Below are positions 7,685-15,473 of a DNA stretch of 64,000 nucleotides, in pieces (the first letter of the stretch is position 1; every line of letters begins with the position of its first letter). The DNA is from Chryseobacterium taiwanense (GTDB taxonomy: Bacteria > Bacteroidota > Bacteroidia > Flavobacteriales > Weeksellaceae): the NCBI RefSeq assembly GCF_000813825.1, contig NZ_JWTA01000004.1:434001-498000 (forward strand), given 5' to 3'. The notes under the pieces are model-generated. The model did no database searches. It was not told where the DNA came from and saw nothing but the letters and a program-made list of their open reading frames with translations. Made by a program: the position numbers and the translations under genes.

Positions 7685-8989
7685 ATGTCTAAACATCAAC
7701 GAACATTAAGTCATAAAGCAACATTTCACACCCGATTTTTCTTCAGAAGATTTCCGGCCTTACCTTATCTATTGAAATGGCTTTGTATAAGTCTTATTAT
7801 TGGAGCATTGGTAGGAACAGCTTCTGTAGGCTTTTTACAATCGTTGGAATGGGTAACCAATTTCAGAGAAAACCATATCTGGCTGATTGCGTTACTTCCT
7901 ATAGCTGGTTTTTTGGTTGGTCTTTTATATTATTATTTTGGTAAAGACGTTGAAGCCGGAAATAATTTGCTGCTTGAAAATATTCACGAACCCAAAGAGA
8001 CTATTCCTTTCAAGATGGCTCCTTTTGTGTATTTGGGAACCATTATCACTCATTTTTTCGGAGGTTCGGCCGGTCGTGAAGGAACTGCCTTACAAATGGC
8101 TGGAGCAATTGCCGATCAATTGACAAAACCGTTTAAACTTGACAAATGCGAACGGAAGATCTTAATCATTTCTGCCATTGCTGCGGGTTTTGGTTCTGTT
8201 TTTGGAACTCCTTTAGCAGGAGCTGTTTTTGGGCTTGAAGTTTTCCTGATCGGAAGAATTCGTTATAATGCCATTTTCCCAGCATTCGCCTCTGCGATTT
8301 TGGCAGATTGGGCAACGAATCTTTGGAATGTAAAGCACACGCATTATCATATCGATCTTATTCCCAAACTTGAATTTCTTCCCATTTTATATAGTATTTT
8401 AGCCGGCATCGCTTTTGGAATTTGTGCAGCAACATTCAGTAAGGTAATTCATTGGGCTGGTTCTATATTTAAAGCTAAAATAAAATACCCTCCTTTTCGT
8501 CCTGTAATTGGTGGAATTATTGTTGCAATCGCTGTTTTTGCAATGGGAACGACAAGATATATCGGTCTGGGAATTCCAACTATTGTAGAATCTTTTGAAA
8601 TGCAGCTTCCCCTGTATGATTTTGCTTTAAAAATGATTTTTACCATTGTTACCCTTTCAGCAGGTTTCAAAGGTGGTGAAGTGACGCCGTTATTCTTTAT
8701 CGGAGCAACGTTGGGAAGTGCCTTATCTTTATTTATTCCGCTTCCATTTGGTTTGTTGGCAGGAATGGGATTTGTAGCGGTATTTGCAGGAGCTACCAAT
8801 ACTCCATTCGCTTGCATGTTGATGGGAATTGAATTATTCGGAGCTGAGTGTGGAATTTACGTTGCTATTGCCTGTGTTGTGTCTTATTTACTTTCAGGAA
8901 ACAACAGCATTTATACGAAACAAAGAATCGGGGAACCCAAAAACAAAAGGTTTGGACATCTAAGCGACAAGAGCTTCTCTGATTTATAA
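7685..8989 (+). CDS. CLC-F type fluoride/proton antiporter
   Basis: This 434-residue CLC-family membrane protein has about ten to twelve membrane segments. The gating-glutamate motif reads GREGT (130-134, E132) rather than the GREGP of chloride-transporting CLCs, and the usual GSGIP anion site is replaced by AGNNLLLE (91-98). From the CLC-F literature, both changes mark fluoride-selective exchangers that expel F- using the proton gradient. The GGEVTPLFFIGATLG segment corresponds to the third anion-binding loop. A fluoride riboswitch immediately upstream strongly supports fluoride export. Database annotation as a generic voltage-gated chloride channel would understate it. Confidence 0.9.
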   Translation: MSKHQRTLSHKATFHTRFFFRRFPALPYLLKWLCISLIIGALVGTASVGFLQSLEWVTNFRENHIWLIALLPIAGFLVGLLYYYFGKDVEAGNNLLLENIHEPKETIPFKMAPFVYLGTIITHFFGGSAGREGTALQMAGAIADQLTKPFKLDKCERKILIISAIAAGFGSVFGTPLAGAVFGLEVFLIGRIRYNAIFPAFASAILADWATNLWNVKHTHYHIDLIPKLEFLPILYSILAGIAFGICAATFSKVIHWAGSIFKAKIKYPPFRPVIGGIIVAIAVFAMGTTRYIGLGIPTIVESFEMQLPLYDFALKMIFTIVTLSAGFKGGEVTPLFFIGATLGSALSLFIPLPFGLLAGMGFVAVFAGATNTPFACMLMGIELFGAECGIYVAIACVVSYLLSGNNSIYTKQRIGEPKNKRFGHLSDKSFSDL

Positions 8990-9039
8990 GATGAGTTATT
9001 TTAAATAGGATAAGAAACAAAATTTCTTACCTTTAAAAT

Positions 9040-9921
9040 ATGTTTGATTACAGATTAAAAGTTTTCCACACCGTAGCTTCCCGATCGAGTTTCACAAAAG
9101 CTTCGGAAGAATTGAATATCTCTCAACCTGCCGTAACGAAGCACATTAAAGAAATAGAAAATCAGCTGAACACAAAGTTATTTGACAGGAAAGGAACTAC
9201 CATTCAGCTTACACAAAGCGGGAAAGTGTTGTTTGAATATGCTGAAAGGATCAGAAATATTTACCGTGACCTGGAATTTGAGATCAACCAGATTAATCAA
9301 CAGCATAAAGGAAAGCTTATTATTGGCGCAAGTACAACGGTTGCTCAGTACATTTTACCTGAAATTCTGGCAAAATTCAATTCATATTACAAAGACATTA
9401 AAATTGAACTGCTTACTCATAATACGGAGATCATTTCTGATCTGTTGAAAGAAGGCAAAATTGACTTGGGGATTATTGAGGGAGAATCTCAATCGAATTA
9501 TTTTGAGTATCAAATATTTAAAGCCGATGAAATTGTTTTAGTTGCAAAAGCGAATCATTCTTTAGCTAATAAAACCTTGAATGTAAAAGATTTATATGAC
9601 CTTGAATTAATTTTCAGAGAACAGGGTTCCGGATCTTTAGAGTTTATTCAAAACCGTTTGAGAGAAAAAGGAATTGTACTTGATCAGCTCAATATTGTCA
9701 TGCAGCTAGGAAGCAGCGAAAGCATTAAAAATTATCTTTTACATTCAGATTCTTTAGCATTTCTGTCGATCAGTACGGTTTTGAATGAATTAAAAAACAA
9801 TCAATTAAGCATTATTGACATTAAAAACTTCAGTATTGAGAGGAATTTCCATTATATTCTTCCCAAAGGTGAGCAATCAGAACTTATCAGGCTTTTCCTG
9901 AAATTTATTAATCAGTTTTAG
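9040..9921 (+). CDS. LysR-family transcriptional regulator (YeiE-like)
   Basis: The 293-residue protein has the LysR winged helix-turn-helix at residues 1-60 (FHTVASRSSFTKASEELNISQPAVTKHIKEIE) with the effector-binding periplasmic-protein-like domain from about 90 onward. Its position ahead of a YeiH-type transporter on the same strand mirrors the yeiE-yeiH pairing in enterobacteria, so it likely controls that transporter, perhaps in response to sulfite or a related sulfur species. A palindrome ATAAC-N5-GTTAT lies between the two genes and fits a LysR box. Ligand unknown. The signature line in this entry is split as FHTVASRSSFTKAS and ELNISQPAVTKH by residue blocks. Confidence 0.9.
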   Translation: MFDYRLKVFHTVASRSSFTKASEELNISQPAVTKHIKEIENQLNTKLFDRKGTTIQLTQSGKVLFEYAERIRNIYRDLEFEINQINQQHKGKLIIGASTTVAQYILPEILAKFNSYYKDIKIELLTHNTEIISDLLKEGKIDLGIIEGESQSNYFEYQIFKADEIVLVAKANHSLANKTLNVKDLYDLELIFREQGSGSLEFIQNRLREKGIVLDQLNIVMQLGSSESIKNYLLHSDSLAFLSISTVLNELKNNQLSIIDIKNFSIERNFHYILPKGEQSELIRLFLKFINQF

Positions 9922-9939
9922 TTTTCAATACACAATATT

Positions 9940-9954
9940 ATAACTTAAAGTTAT
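9940..9954. promoter_or_regulatory. Candidate LysR-binding palindrome
   Basis: ATAACTTAAAGTTAT is an imperfect 15-bp palindrome (only the centre base breaks symmetry) of the form T-N11-A favoured by LysR regulators. It sits 77 bp before the transporter ATG, right after the LysR gene. Confidence 0.5.
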
Positions 9955-10030
9955 CCATTATAACAAAATACGATTTAATTTGTAATATTAATTTACGGAA
10001 TTTTGAACCATCAATTTAAAATTCTACCCA

Positions 10031-10972
10031 ATGAAAGATTTCATTCTGAATGAAAAATCTAAGAAAATTATTTTCATCGTATTAGCTGTTATTTGCCTGA
10101 CGCCTGTTGTATCTTCTCCCATTGCTTTACTTTTAGGTTTTATTTTAGCCGTTTGCAATGGAAACCCGTTTGAGAAAAGTCTGCATCAATATATTCACTT
10201 ATTATTACAAATTTCAATTGTCGGACTAGGCTTTGGATTAAAGTTGAATGAGGCTTTGGAAGCCGGAAAATCAGGTTTGCTCCTGACCGTTATCAGTATC
10301 TTCACTGTAATGACTTTAGGATATTTTATGGGGAAATTTTTAAGGCTAGAACGGCCTTTATCTTATCTGATTTCCGTAGGAACTGCCATTTGTGGTGGAA
10401 GTGCAATCGCGGCTACTTCCCCGATTATTAAGCCTAATACGAAACAAATTTCACTAGCTTTAGCCATTGTTTTCACTTTAAATTCCATTGCATTATTTGT
10501 TTATCCTGCCATCGGACATTTCTTACATCTTACCCAAGAGCAATTTGGTTTATGGTGTGCTGTGGGAATTCATGACACCAGTTCTGTAGTCGGAGCCGCA
10601 AGCAAATACGGAAATGAGGCTTTAGAAATCGCCACAACAGTGAAATTAGCTCGTGCGTTATGGATCATTCCGGTTTCATTAATCACTATGTTTATTTTTA
10701 AAAACAAAGAATCAAAAATTAAAATCCCATGGTTTATCGGATATTTTATATTGGCTATTTTGCTGAATACTTATTTTCCGATTTTTGATCAGCTGAGTTC
10801 AGGAATTACCCATATCGCCAAATCAGGATTGAACCTTACTTTATTTTTCATCGGTTCTACTCTATCCATCCAGACTTTGAAAACAATAGGATTGAAACCT
10901 CTGACTTTGGCTGTTTTCCTTTGGGGTTTTATCAGTGTTGGGAGTTTACTTTTTATTCTGAATTTTGATTGA
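10031..10972 (+). CDS. YeiH/UPF0324-family putative sulfur-anion exporter
   Basis: The 313-residue protein is very hydrophobic with roughly nine or ten membrane helices. Family landmarks are GFGLKLNEALEAGKSG, the glycine-rich GTAICGGSAIAATSPII (about 117-133) and VGIHDTSSVVGAAS (about 181-194), all typical of the UPF0324/YeiH group. Relatives are described as putative sulfate or sulfite exporters, but evidence is limited. The adjacent LysR regulator supports inducible expression. The C-terminal helix LNLTLFFIGSTLSI is also conserved in the family. Confidence 0.85.
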   Translation: MKDFILNEKSKKIIFIVLAVICLTPVVSSPIALLLGFILAVCNGNPFEKSLHQYIHLLLQISIVGLGFGLKLNEALEAGKSGLLLTVISIFTVMTLGYFMGKFLRLERPLSYLISVGTAICGGSAIAATSPIIKPNTKQISLALAIVFTLNSIALFVYPAIGHFLHLTQEQFGLWCAVGIHDTSSVVGAASKYGNEALEIATTVKLARALWIIPVSLITMFIFKNKESKIKIPWFIGYFILAILLNTYFPIFDQLSSGITHIAKSGLNLTLFFIGSTLSIQTLKTIGLKPLTLAVFLWGFISVGSLLFILNFD

Positions 10973-10989
10973 GTTTTTTGAGGGATGAT

Positions 10990-11037
10990 TCTTTCTTTAA
11001 TTTCGGCGGCGGCAAAGCCGCCGAAATTAAAGAAAGA
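10990..11037. repeat. Perfect 21-bp palindrome with GC-rich core
   Basis: Arms 10990-11010 and 11017-11037 are perfect complements around a GGCAAA loop. The inner part is TTTCGGCGGC/GCCGCCGAAA and the outer part is TCTTTCTTTAA/TTAAAGAAAGA. The TTTCGGCGG core recurs at 27804 and, in altered form, at 40727. It may end transcription of the yeiH-type gene. Confidence 0.75.
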
Positions 11038-11106
11038 TTAAAACAGGAAATGACGGGTGGAGATTTATATTTTTGATGATGGGAAACTTGTTTTTAACCA
11101 CCCCGT

Positions 11107-11146
11107 CAAAAATTCTTTGAATTTTTGCCCCCCTCCAATGGAGGGG
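11107..11146. repeat. Double hairpin intergenic element
   Basis: Two adjacent hairpins, CAAAAATTC TTT GAATTTTTG (11107-11127) and CCCCTCC AAT GGAGGGG (11130-11146), preceded by CCACCCCGT. With the palindrome upstream and the terminator downstream, it accounts for most of the gene-free interval 10973-11257. Confidence 0.6.
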
Positions 11147-11181
11147 AATTTTTAACTGTAAATAGAGTTGTTATCTAAATG

Positions 11182-11215
11182 ACAAAAGCCCTTTGAAGAT
11201 TCAAAAGGCCTTTGC
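11182..11215 (-). terminator. Terminator of the Cys-rich peptide gene
   Basis: On the minus strand CAAAGGCCTTTTGAA pairs with TTCAAAGGGCTTTTG across a two-base loop, with one bulge. It lies 43 bp after the peptide stop codon. Confidence 0.7.
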
Positions 11216-11257
11216 GTATTAAATGTGGAAATGTTTATTTCTCGTTGAAACAATATC

Positions 11258-11452
11258 TTATACTGCCGACTGATCACAAGTATAAACTTGTGGGCATGCC
11301 ATATATTGACTGCAATACCATGGTCCTGTTACAGATCCTGCACAATCGCATCCACAAAGAGATAAATCAGGATTCCCGCTTATTCCTCCCATAATGTTTT
11401 TAAGATCTTGTTTTTGTAATTTCTTTGCGTTTTTTAACATGTTGTTTTTCAT
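11258..11452 (-). CDS. Double-glycine leader, Cys-rich bacteriocin-like peptide
   Basis: The 64-residue peptide starts with a charged leader MKNNMLKNAKKLQKQDLKNI and a Gly-Gly at 22-23 (IMGGIS), the cleavage type used by peptidase-containing ABC exporters. The mature part of about 41 residues has six cysteines at 33, 35, 37, 47, 53 and 59 and Trp/Tyr residues, consistent with three disulfides or thioether crosslinks. It resembles the many bacteriocin-like peptides annotated in Chryseobacterium. No modifying enzyme, protease-transporter or immunity gene lies beside it, so processing must happen from another locus. A clear terminator follows. Function is unproven. Confidence 0.75.
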   Translation of the reverse strand: MKNNMLKNAKKLQKQDLKNIMGGISGNPDLSLCGCDCAGSVTGPWYCSQYMACPQVYTCDQSAV

Positions 11453-11628
11453 TGTGATTTAGTTTTAAAATTTGTACTATTTTATAGTTTATTGTTTTCT
11501 AAAGTTAAACAAATATTAATTACAAAAAGTAAAATTTAATATTAAATTTTATAATTCATTTATTTAGTATGATTTAATCATAATATTAACGATGAAATGA
11601 TATAAAATATTTCTTAAACACTTATTAA

Positions 11629-12870
11629 TTATTCTGTAAATTCTAGGTCTTTGTCATGAGTTTCTGAAATCGTCAGTGAAGAGTAAAAAGCTAACCCAAA
11701 TACGATTACCCCTAATAAAGCTGCACTTATAATAACGGAAAAGTCTTTCTTAAAAAAATCAAAAATAAAGATCATCACAGGAACCAATCCACGCACCATA
11801 TTCGGAACTGTTGTAGTTGCCGTATTTCTGATATTCGTTCCGAATTGCTCTGCAGCCAATGTGACAAACATCGCCCAATATCCTGTTCCCAATCCTAACC
11901 AAACACAGAATACATAATATTTTGTCTCTGTATCTGTATTCCCAAACAACATAATGGCAACCCCAATAATGGTAAAAACCAGCATATAGAAAATAGCCAT
12001 TTTCCTTGACTTTAAAGCATGAGAAATAAATCCGCTCATCAAATCCCCCGCAGAAATACCGACATAAGCCCACATAATTGCTTTTCCGGGATTCAGGTCT
12101 TTGATTCCTAATTCAGGGGCAAATTGATTGGCCAAAACCGCTAGAATCCCAATGCAATACCAAGTGGGTAATCCTATTGCAATACATTTTAAATATCGAA
12201 TCAAACGATCTTTATTTGTAAAGAAAGAAAGGAAATTCCCTTTATCAACAGATTTTTCTTCAATACTTTTATAAATTCCGGATTCAGAAACACTGATTCT
12301 TAGAAATAAAAGCAAGATTCCTAAAATTCCCCCGATAATGTATGAAATATTCCAACCTCCGGCCAATTCTACCGTTAATTGAGCCACAACTGCACCCATT
12401 AATCCAAAACCAGCTACTACGGAAGTTCCGATTGCTCTTAAATTCTTCGGTAAACTCTCAGAAACCAGTGTAATTCCCGCTCCAAGTTCTCCAGCCAATC
12501 CAATTCCAGCAATAAACCTTAAAGCCGCATATTGATAGACCAAATGCTCTTTTGGAAAATAAGGTAAAAATCCACAGGCAATGTTGGCTAAAGAATAGAC
12601 TAAGATCGATCCGAACAACACAGACAGTCTCCCTTTTTTATCTCCAAAAATTCCCCAGAAAATACCTCCAAGAAGCAAGCCTATCATTTGACAATTCAAA
12701 ATAAAGGTACCATCTATATCGGGATCCAAGCCTAAAGCTTTCAAACTCGGAATTCTTACAATTCCAAACAAAAGCAGGTCGTAGATATCTACAAAGTACC
12801 CTAAAGCGGCAATAATAACAGGAATAGAAAAGATGTACTTCAATTTTGAAGACAAAGAAAGTTCTTGCAT
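11629..12870 (-). CDS. MFS transporter (metabolite:H+ symporter-like)
   Basis: Major facilitator superfamily permease of about 413 residues with twelve membrane helices. I start at the ATG at 12868-12870 (MQELSLSS); the TTG two codons earlier is unlikely. The loop between helices 2 and 3 reads GIFWGIFGDKKGRLSV, the MFS signature G-x3-D-x2-G-R. ALRFIAGIGLAGELGAGI in helix 4 resembles the sugar-porter and metabolite:H+ symporter subfamilies, as in proline/betaine or shikimate carriers. The substrate cannot be told. It is downstream of rny but separated from it by a terminator. Confidence 0.85.
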   Translation of the reverse strand: MQELSLSSKLKYIFSIPVIIAALGYFVDIYDLLLFGIVRIPSLKALGLDPDIDGTFILNCQMIGLLLGGIFWGIFGDKKGRLSVLFGSILVYSLANIACGFLPYFPKEHLVYQYAALRFIAGIGLAGELGAGITLVSESLPKNLRAIGTSVVAGFGLMGAVVAQLTVELAGGWNISYIIGGILGILLLFLRISVSESGIYKSIEEKSVDKGNFLSFFTNKDRLIRYLKCIAIGLPTWYCIGILAVLANQFAPELGIKDLNPGKAIMWAYVGISAGDLMSGFISHALKSRKMAIFYMLVFTIIGVAIMLFGNTDTETKYYVFCVWLGLGTGYWAMFVTLAAEQFGTNIRNTATTTVPNMVRGLVPVMIFIFDFFKKDFSVIISAALLGVIVFGLAFYSSLTISETHDKDLEFTE

Positions 12871-12898
12871 ATTCAATCTATAAATTTCGCTAAAAATA

Positions 12899-12928
12899 AA
12901 AAACCTTTCAATTTCTTGAAAGGTTTTT
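12899..12928 (-). terminator. Terminator after rny
   Basis: AAAAACCTTTCAA (12899-12911) pairs perfectly with TTGAAAGGTTTTT (12916-12928), a 13-bp stem with a four-base loop and T-runs on the minus strand. It separates rny from the MFS gene. Confidence 0.88.
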
Positions 12929-12950
12929 ATAAAATATCTTTTTTAGATTG

Positions 12951-14522
12951 TTATCTCGCAATGTTCACAGCTCTCGTCTCTCTGATTACTGTTACTTTTA
13001 CTTGTCCAGGATAAGTTAATTCGTTCTGGATTTTTTCTGAGATGTCATAAGATAATTGTGAAGCTACTTCATCATTTACTTTTCCACTTTCTACCATTAC
13101 TCTTAATTCTCTACCTGCCTGAATTGCATAAGCTGATGAAACTCCGTCGAAACTTAATGCTGCAGATTCAAGATCTTTTAATCTTTGGATATAAGATTCT
13201 AAAACCTGACGTCTTGCTCCCGGTCTTGCTCCAGAAATAGCATCGGCAACCTGAATGATCGGTGACAATAATGAAGTCATTTCAACTTCGTCGTGGTGAG
13301 CTCCGATTGCATTCACAACTTCTGCATTTTCACCATACTTTTCCGCCCATTGCATTCCTAATAAAGCGTGAGGAAGTTCAGATTCCTGCTCAGGAACTTT
13401 ACCGATATCGTGTAATAGACCTGCTCTTTTAGCTAATTTTACATTTAATCCTAATTCAGCAGCCATCGTTGCAGCAATATTAGCTACTTCTCTTGAGTGC
13501 TGTAATAAGTTCTGACCATAAGAAGAACGGTATTTCATTCTACCTACGATTTTAATCAACTCAGGGTGTAATCCGTGAATTCCTAAATCAATAATGGTTC
13601 TCTTACCAACTTCTATAATTTCTTCTTCGATTTGCTTTTTCGTTTTCTCTACAACTTCTTCAATTCTTGCAGGGTGAATTCTACCATCTGTAACCAATCT
13701 GTGAAGTGATAGTCTTGCAATCTCTCTTCTTACCGGATCGAAACATGAAAGAAGAATTGCTTCCGGAGTATCATCTACAATAATTTCTACACCAGTCACT
13801 GCTTCTAAAGCACGGATATTTCTACCTTCTCTACCGATAATTCTACCTTTTACTTCATCAGATTCGATATTGAAAACAGATACTGAATTTTCGATTGCCT
13901 GCTCCGTTCCAATTCTCTGAATCGTCTGAATAACGATTTTTCTAGCTTCATTCTTCGCATTCATCTGAGCTTCTTCCATGATACTCTGAACATGCGCCTG
14001 AGCTCTTGTTTTTGCTTCAGCTCTCATAGTTTCTACCAATTCTGCTTTAGCTTCGTCTGCTGTATAGTTAGCAATTTTTTCAAGGATTTCAACTTTTTTA
14101 GCAGTTGCCGTATCCAATTCCTGTTGCTTTCTGTCTAAAATTTCTGTTTTCTTAGAGTAATCAGCAATTTGCTTATCCAAATCTTTTTCAAGTTTTCCTG
14201 TCTTGCTAAGCTCGTCATTCAACTTGTTTTCTTTGTCTTTGATTCTCTTTTCAACCTCCTGCATTTTCTTTTCTCTAGATTGAATATCTGCATCATGTTG
14301 AGATTTCAATTCTAAGAATTTTTCTTTAGCCTGAAGGTTTTTTTCTTTCTTTATGGATTCAGCTTGTACATTAGCTTTTTCTACAAGGTTTTCAGCATTC
14401 TTCTTTGCATCATCTATAATAAATTTTGCTTTAGTATTTAATGAGCTTTTGGAAAAAAACATTCCTATTACTGCACCTATTACTAAGCAAATCACGCCTA
14501 TAATAATAGCGGTTGTTGTCAT
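12951..14522 (-). CDS. rny: Ribonuclease Y
   Basis: Membrane-anchored endoribonuclease that starts mRNA decay. The 523-residue protein shows the canonical order: an N-terminal membrane helix (about 4-24), a long coiled coil rich in Lys/Glu (about 30-200), a KH domain with [15 protein letters not shown] (about 225-239), then an HD domain with [10 protein letters not shown] (about 366-375) carrying the metal-binding His-Asp. The C-terminal [12 protein letters not shown] and [12 protein letters not shown] are also family features. Members of Bacteroidota use RNase Y together with RNase E/G types. It lies downstream of zapA and a likely 6S RNA on the same strand. Confidence 0.97.
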   Translation of the reverse strand: MTTTAIIIGVICLVIGAVIGMFFSKSSLNTKAKFIIDDAKKNAENLVEKANVQAESIKKEKNLQAKEKFLELKSQHDADIQSREKKMQEVEKRIKDKENKLNDELSKTGKLEKDLDKQIADYSKKTEILDRKQQELDTATAKKVEILEKIANYTADEAKAELVETMRAEAKTRAQAHVQSIMEEAQMNAKNEARKIVIQTIQRIGTEQAIENSVSVFNIESDEVKGRIIGREGRNIRALEAVTGVEIIVDDTPEAILLSCFDPVRREIARLSLHRLVTDGRIHPARIEEVVEKTKKQIEEEIIEVGKRTIIDLGIHGLHPELIKIVGRMKYRSSYGQNLLQHSREVANIAATMAAELGLNVKLAKRAGLLHDIGKVPEQESELPHALLGMQWAEKYGENAEVVNAIGAHHDEVEMTSLLSPIIQVADAISGARPGARRQVLESYIQRLKDLESAALSFDGVSSAYAIQAGRELRVMVESGKVNDEVASQLSYDISEKIQNELTYPGQVKVTVIRETRAVNIAR

Positions 14523-14557
14523 ATATATTGAGTTTTAATTGTCAAATTTCATAAATA

Positions 14558-14727
14558 AAAAAAGCCCACAATAATCCAGAGATTGAGAGTAAACTCCTAA
14601 TCAACACGATTTGAACTGATTTCCATTGTCTGTAATCCGGACGAACCGGCACGCCATTCAACGGACATTTGTTCGGTAATTGTTTAGCGTTGAGTTTACC
14701 TTTAATGTGTTAGAATTATTGTAGGCA
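14558..14727 (-). ncRNA. ssrS: Probable 6S RNA (6S-Flavo type)
   Basis: No protein is encoded between zapA and rny. The minus strand folds into a long rod. Outer strands GCCTACAATAATTC (14713-14726) and GGATTATTGTGGGC (14564-14577) pair with few wobble steps, and GTAAACTC (14692-14699) pairs perfectly with GAGTTTAC (14589-14596). The central part contains further short complements, such as CGGTTCG/CGGAC, and the 3' end runs into seven T residues. A rod-shaped RNA of about 170 nt with a U-tail next to zapA is the well-known 6S RNA setting. 6S RNA binds housekeeping RNA polymerase and tunes stationary-phase transcription. Confidence 0.78.
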
Positions 14728-14741
14728 GTCTTGTGGAAAAT

Positions 14742-15029
14742 TTATTTTCCAATTTCATTCAGCGATTGATTAATCTTGCTTAATCTTTCGTTGGTAGAAT
14801 TTATATTTTTTTCGTAGTTCATAGACACTACCTCAGCGTTAGTTCCTAATTTAAGGGCACACATTGCCAAAGCATCTTGCTTGTCTCTTACATCGAAGTT
14901 TTGTTCAAAATCTTTAATCATATTCTCTATCTGCTTCCCCACTTTACGCAAAGTTTCTTCCTCTGCTGCGGGTACATTCAGCGGATATACTCTTCCTGCA
15001 ATGTTGATGGTTATTCTCCTTACCTCCAT
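14742..15029 (-). CDS. zapA: Cell division protein ZapA
   Basis: The 95-residue protein matches ZapA, which binds and bundles FtsZ at midcell. The N-terminal globular part reads RRITINIAGRVYPLNVPAAEEETLRKVGKQI, including the INIAGR-YPL pattern typical of the family; the C-terminal half forms the coiled-coil tail (from about residue 55). Its ATG directly follows the stop of the upstream coiled-coil gene, so the two are cotranscribed. The 6S-like RNA begins within about 20 bases of the zapA stop. The N-terminal strand quoted may be read as RRITINIAGRVYPL. Confidence 0.92.
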   Translation of the reverse strand: MEVRRITINIAGRVYPLNVPAAEEETLRKVGKQIENMIKDFEQNFDVRDKQDALAMCALKLGTNAEVVSMNYEKNINSTNERLSKINQSLNEIGK

Positions 15030-15332
15030 TTATAATCCACTGTTTTGAAGCTGAGCAATACAGAAATCTATCTCTTTCACCAATCTGTTGATATGGTTTT
15101 TCATTAATCTATTATGTTCAGGATTTCCTGATATTGCTGAATAAAGCTTTATATTTTTTTGTTCTTCTGCTAATACCTGATTTTTTTTTCTTTCTTCATC
15201 ATACTTCCTCTGCAATTCTTTATTTTCAATGCTTAGTTCCGATAATTTTTCAGTCAGATTATTGTAATTCTTTTGCAAATTCATAATCTTCTTTTCTAAT
15301 TCTGAAAAATTGGTTTCTAACTCTTGAAGCAT
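15030..15332 (-). CDS. Coiled-coil protein upstream of zapA (ZapB-like role suspected)
   Basis: The 100-residue product is almost wholly coiled coil from residue 3 to about 65, with a short C-terminal helix region ending LVKEIDFCIAQLQNSGL. It has no signal peptide or membrane helix. It lies immediately ahead of zapA with no intervening base and shares its promoter, which suggests a division role analogous to the coiled-coil ZapA partner ZapB. That is inference from context and structure, as sequence similarity of coiled coils is not informative. Confidence 0.7.
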   Translation of the reverse strand: MLQELETNFSELEKKIMNLQKNYNNLTEKLSELSIENKELQRKYDEERKKNQVLAEEQKNIKLYSAISGNPEHNRLMKNHINRLVKEIDFCIAQLQNSGL

Positions 15333-15360
15333 TTCAGGTTTTGTATATTCTAACTATTAG

Positions 15361-15389
15361 CAAAAATAACAAAATATTAATATTAACAA
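15361..15389 (-). promoter_or_regulatory. Promoter of the zapA operon
   Basis: Read on the minus strand, TTG (15387-15389), an 18-bp spacer and TATTTTTG (15361-15368) match the Bacteroidota promoter consensus. Transcription would start about 25 bases before the first ATG. Confidence 0.65.
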
Positions 15390-15421
15390 AAATAAAAATC
15401 TCTATATTTTGAGTTTAAAGC

Positions 15422-15449
15422 AAAAAAAGGAGACACAACGCGTATCTCC
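15422..15449 (-). terminator. Terminator after porT
   Basis: On the minus strand GGAGATAC pairs with GTGTCTCC across CGCGTT and is followed by seven T residues. It closes the porT-menG transcription unit. Confidence 0.8.
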
Positions 15450-15473
15450 TCAATATTTATTTTTAAATATTTT

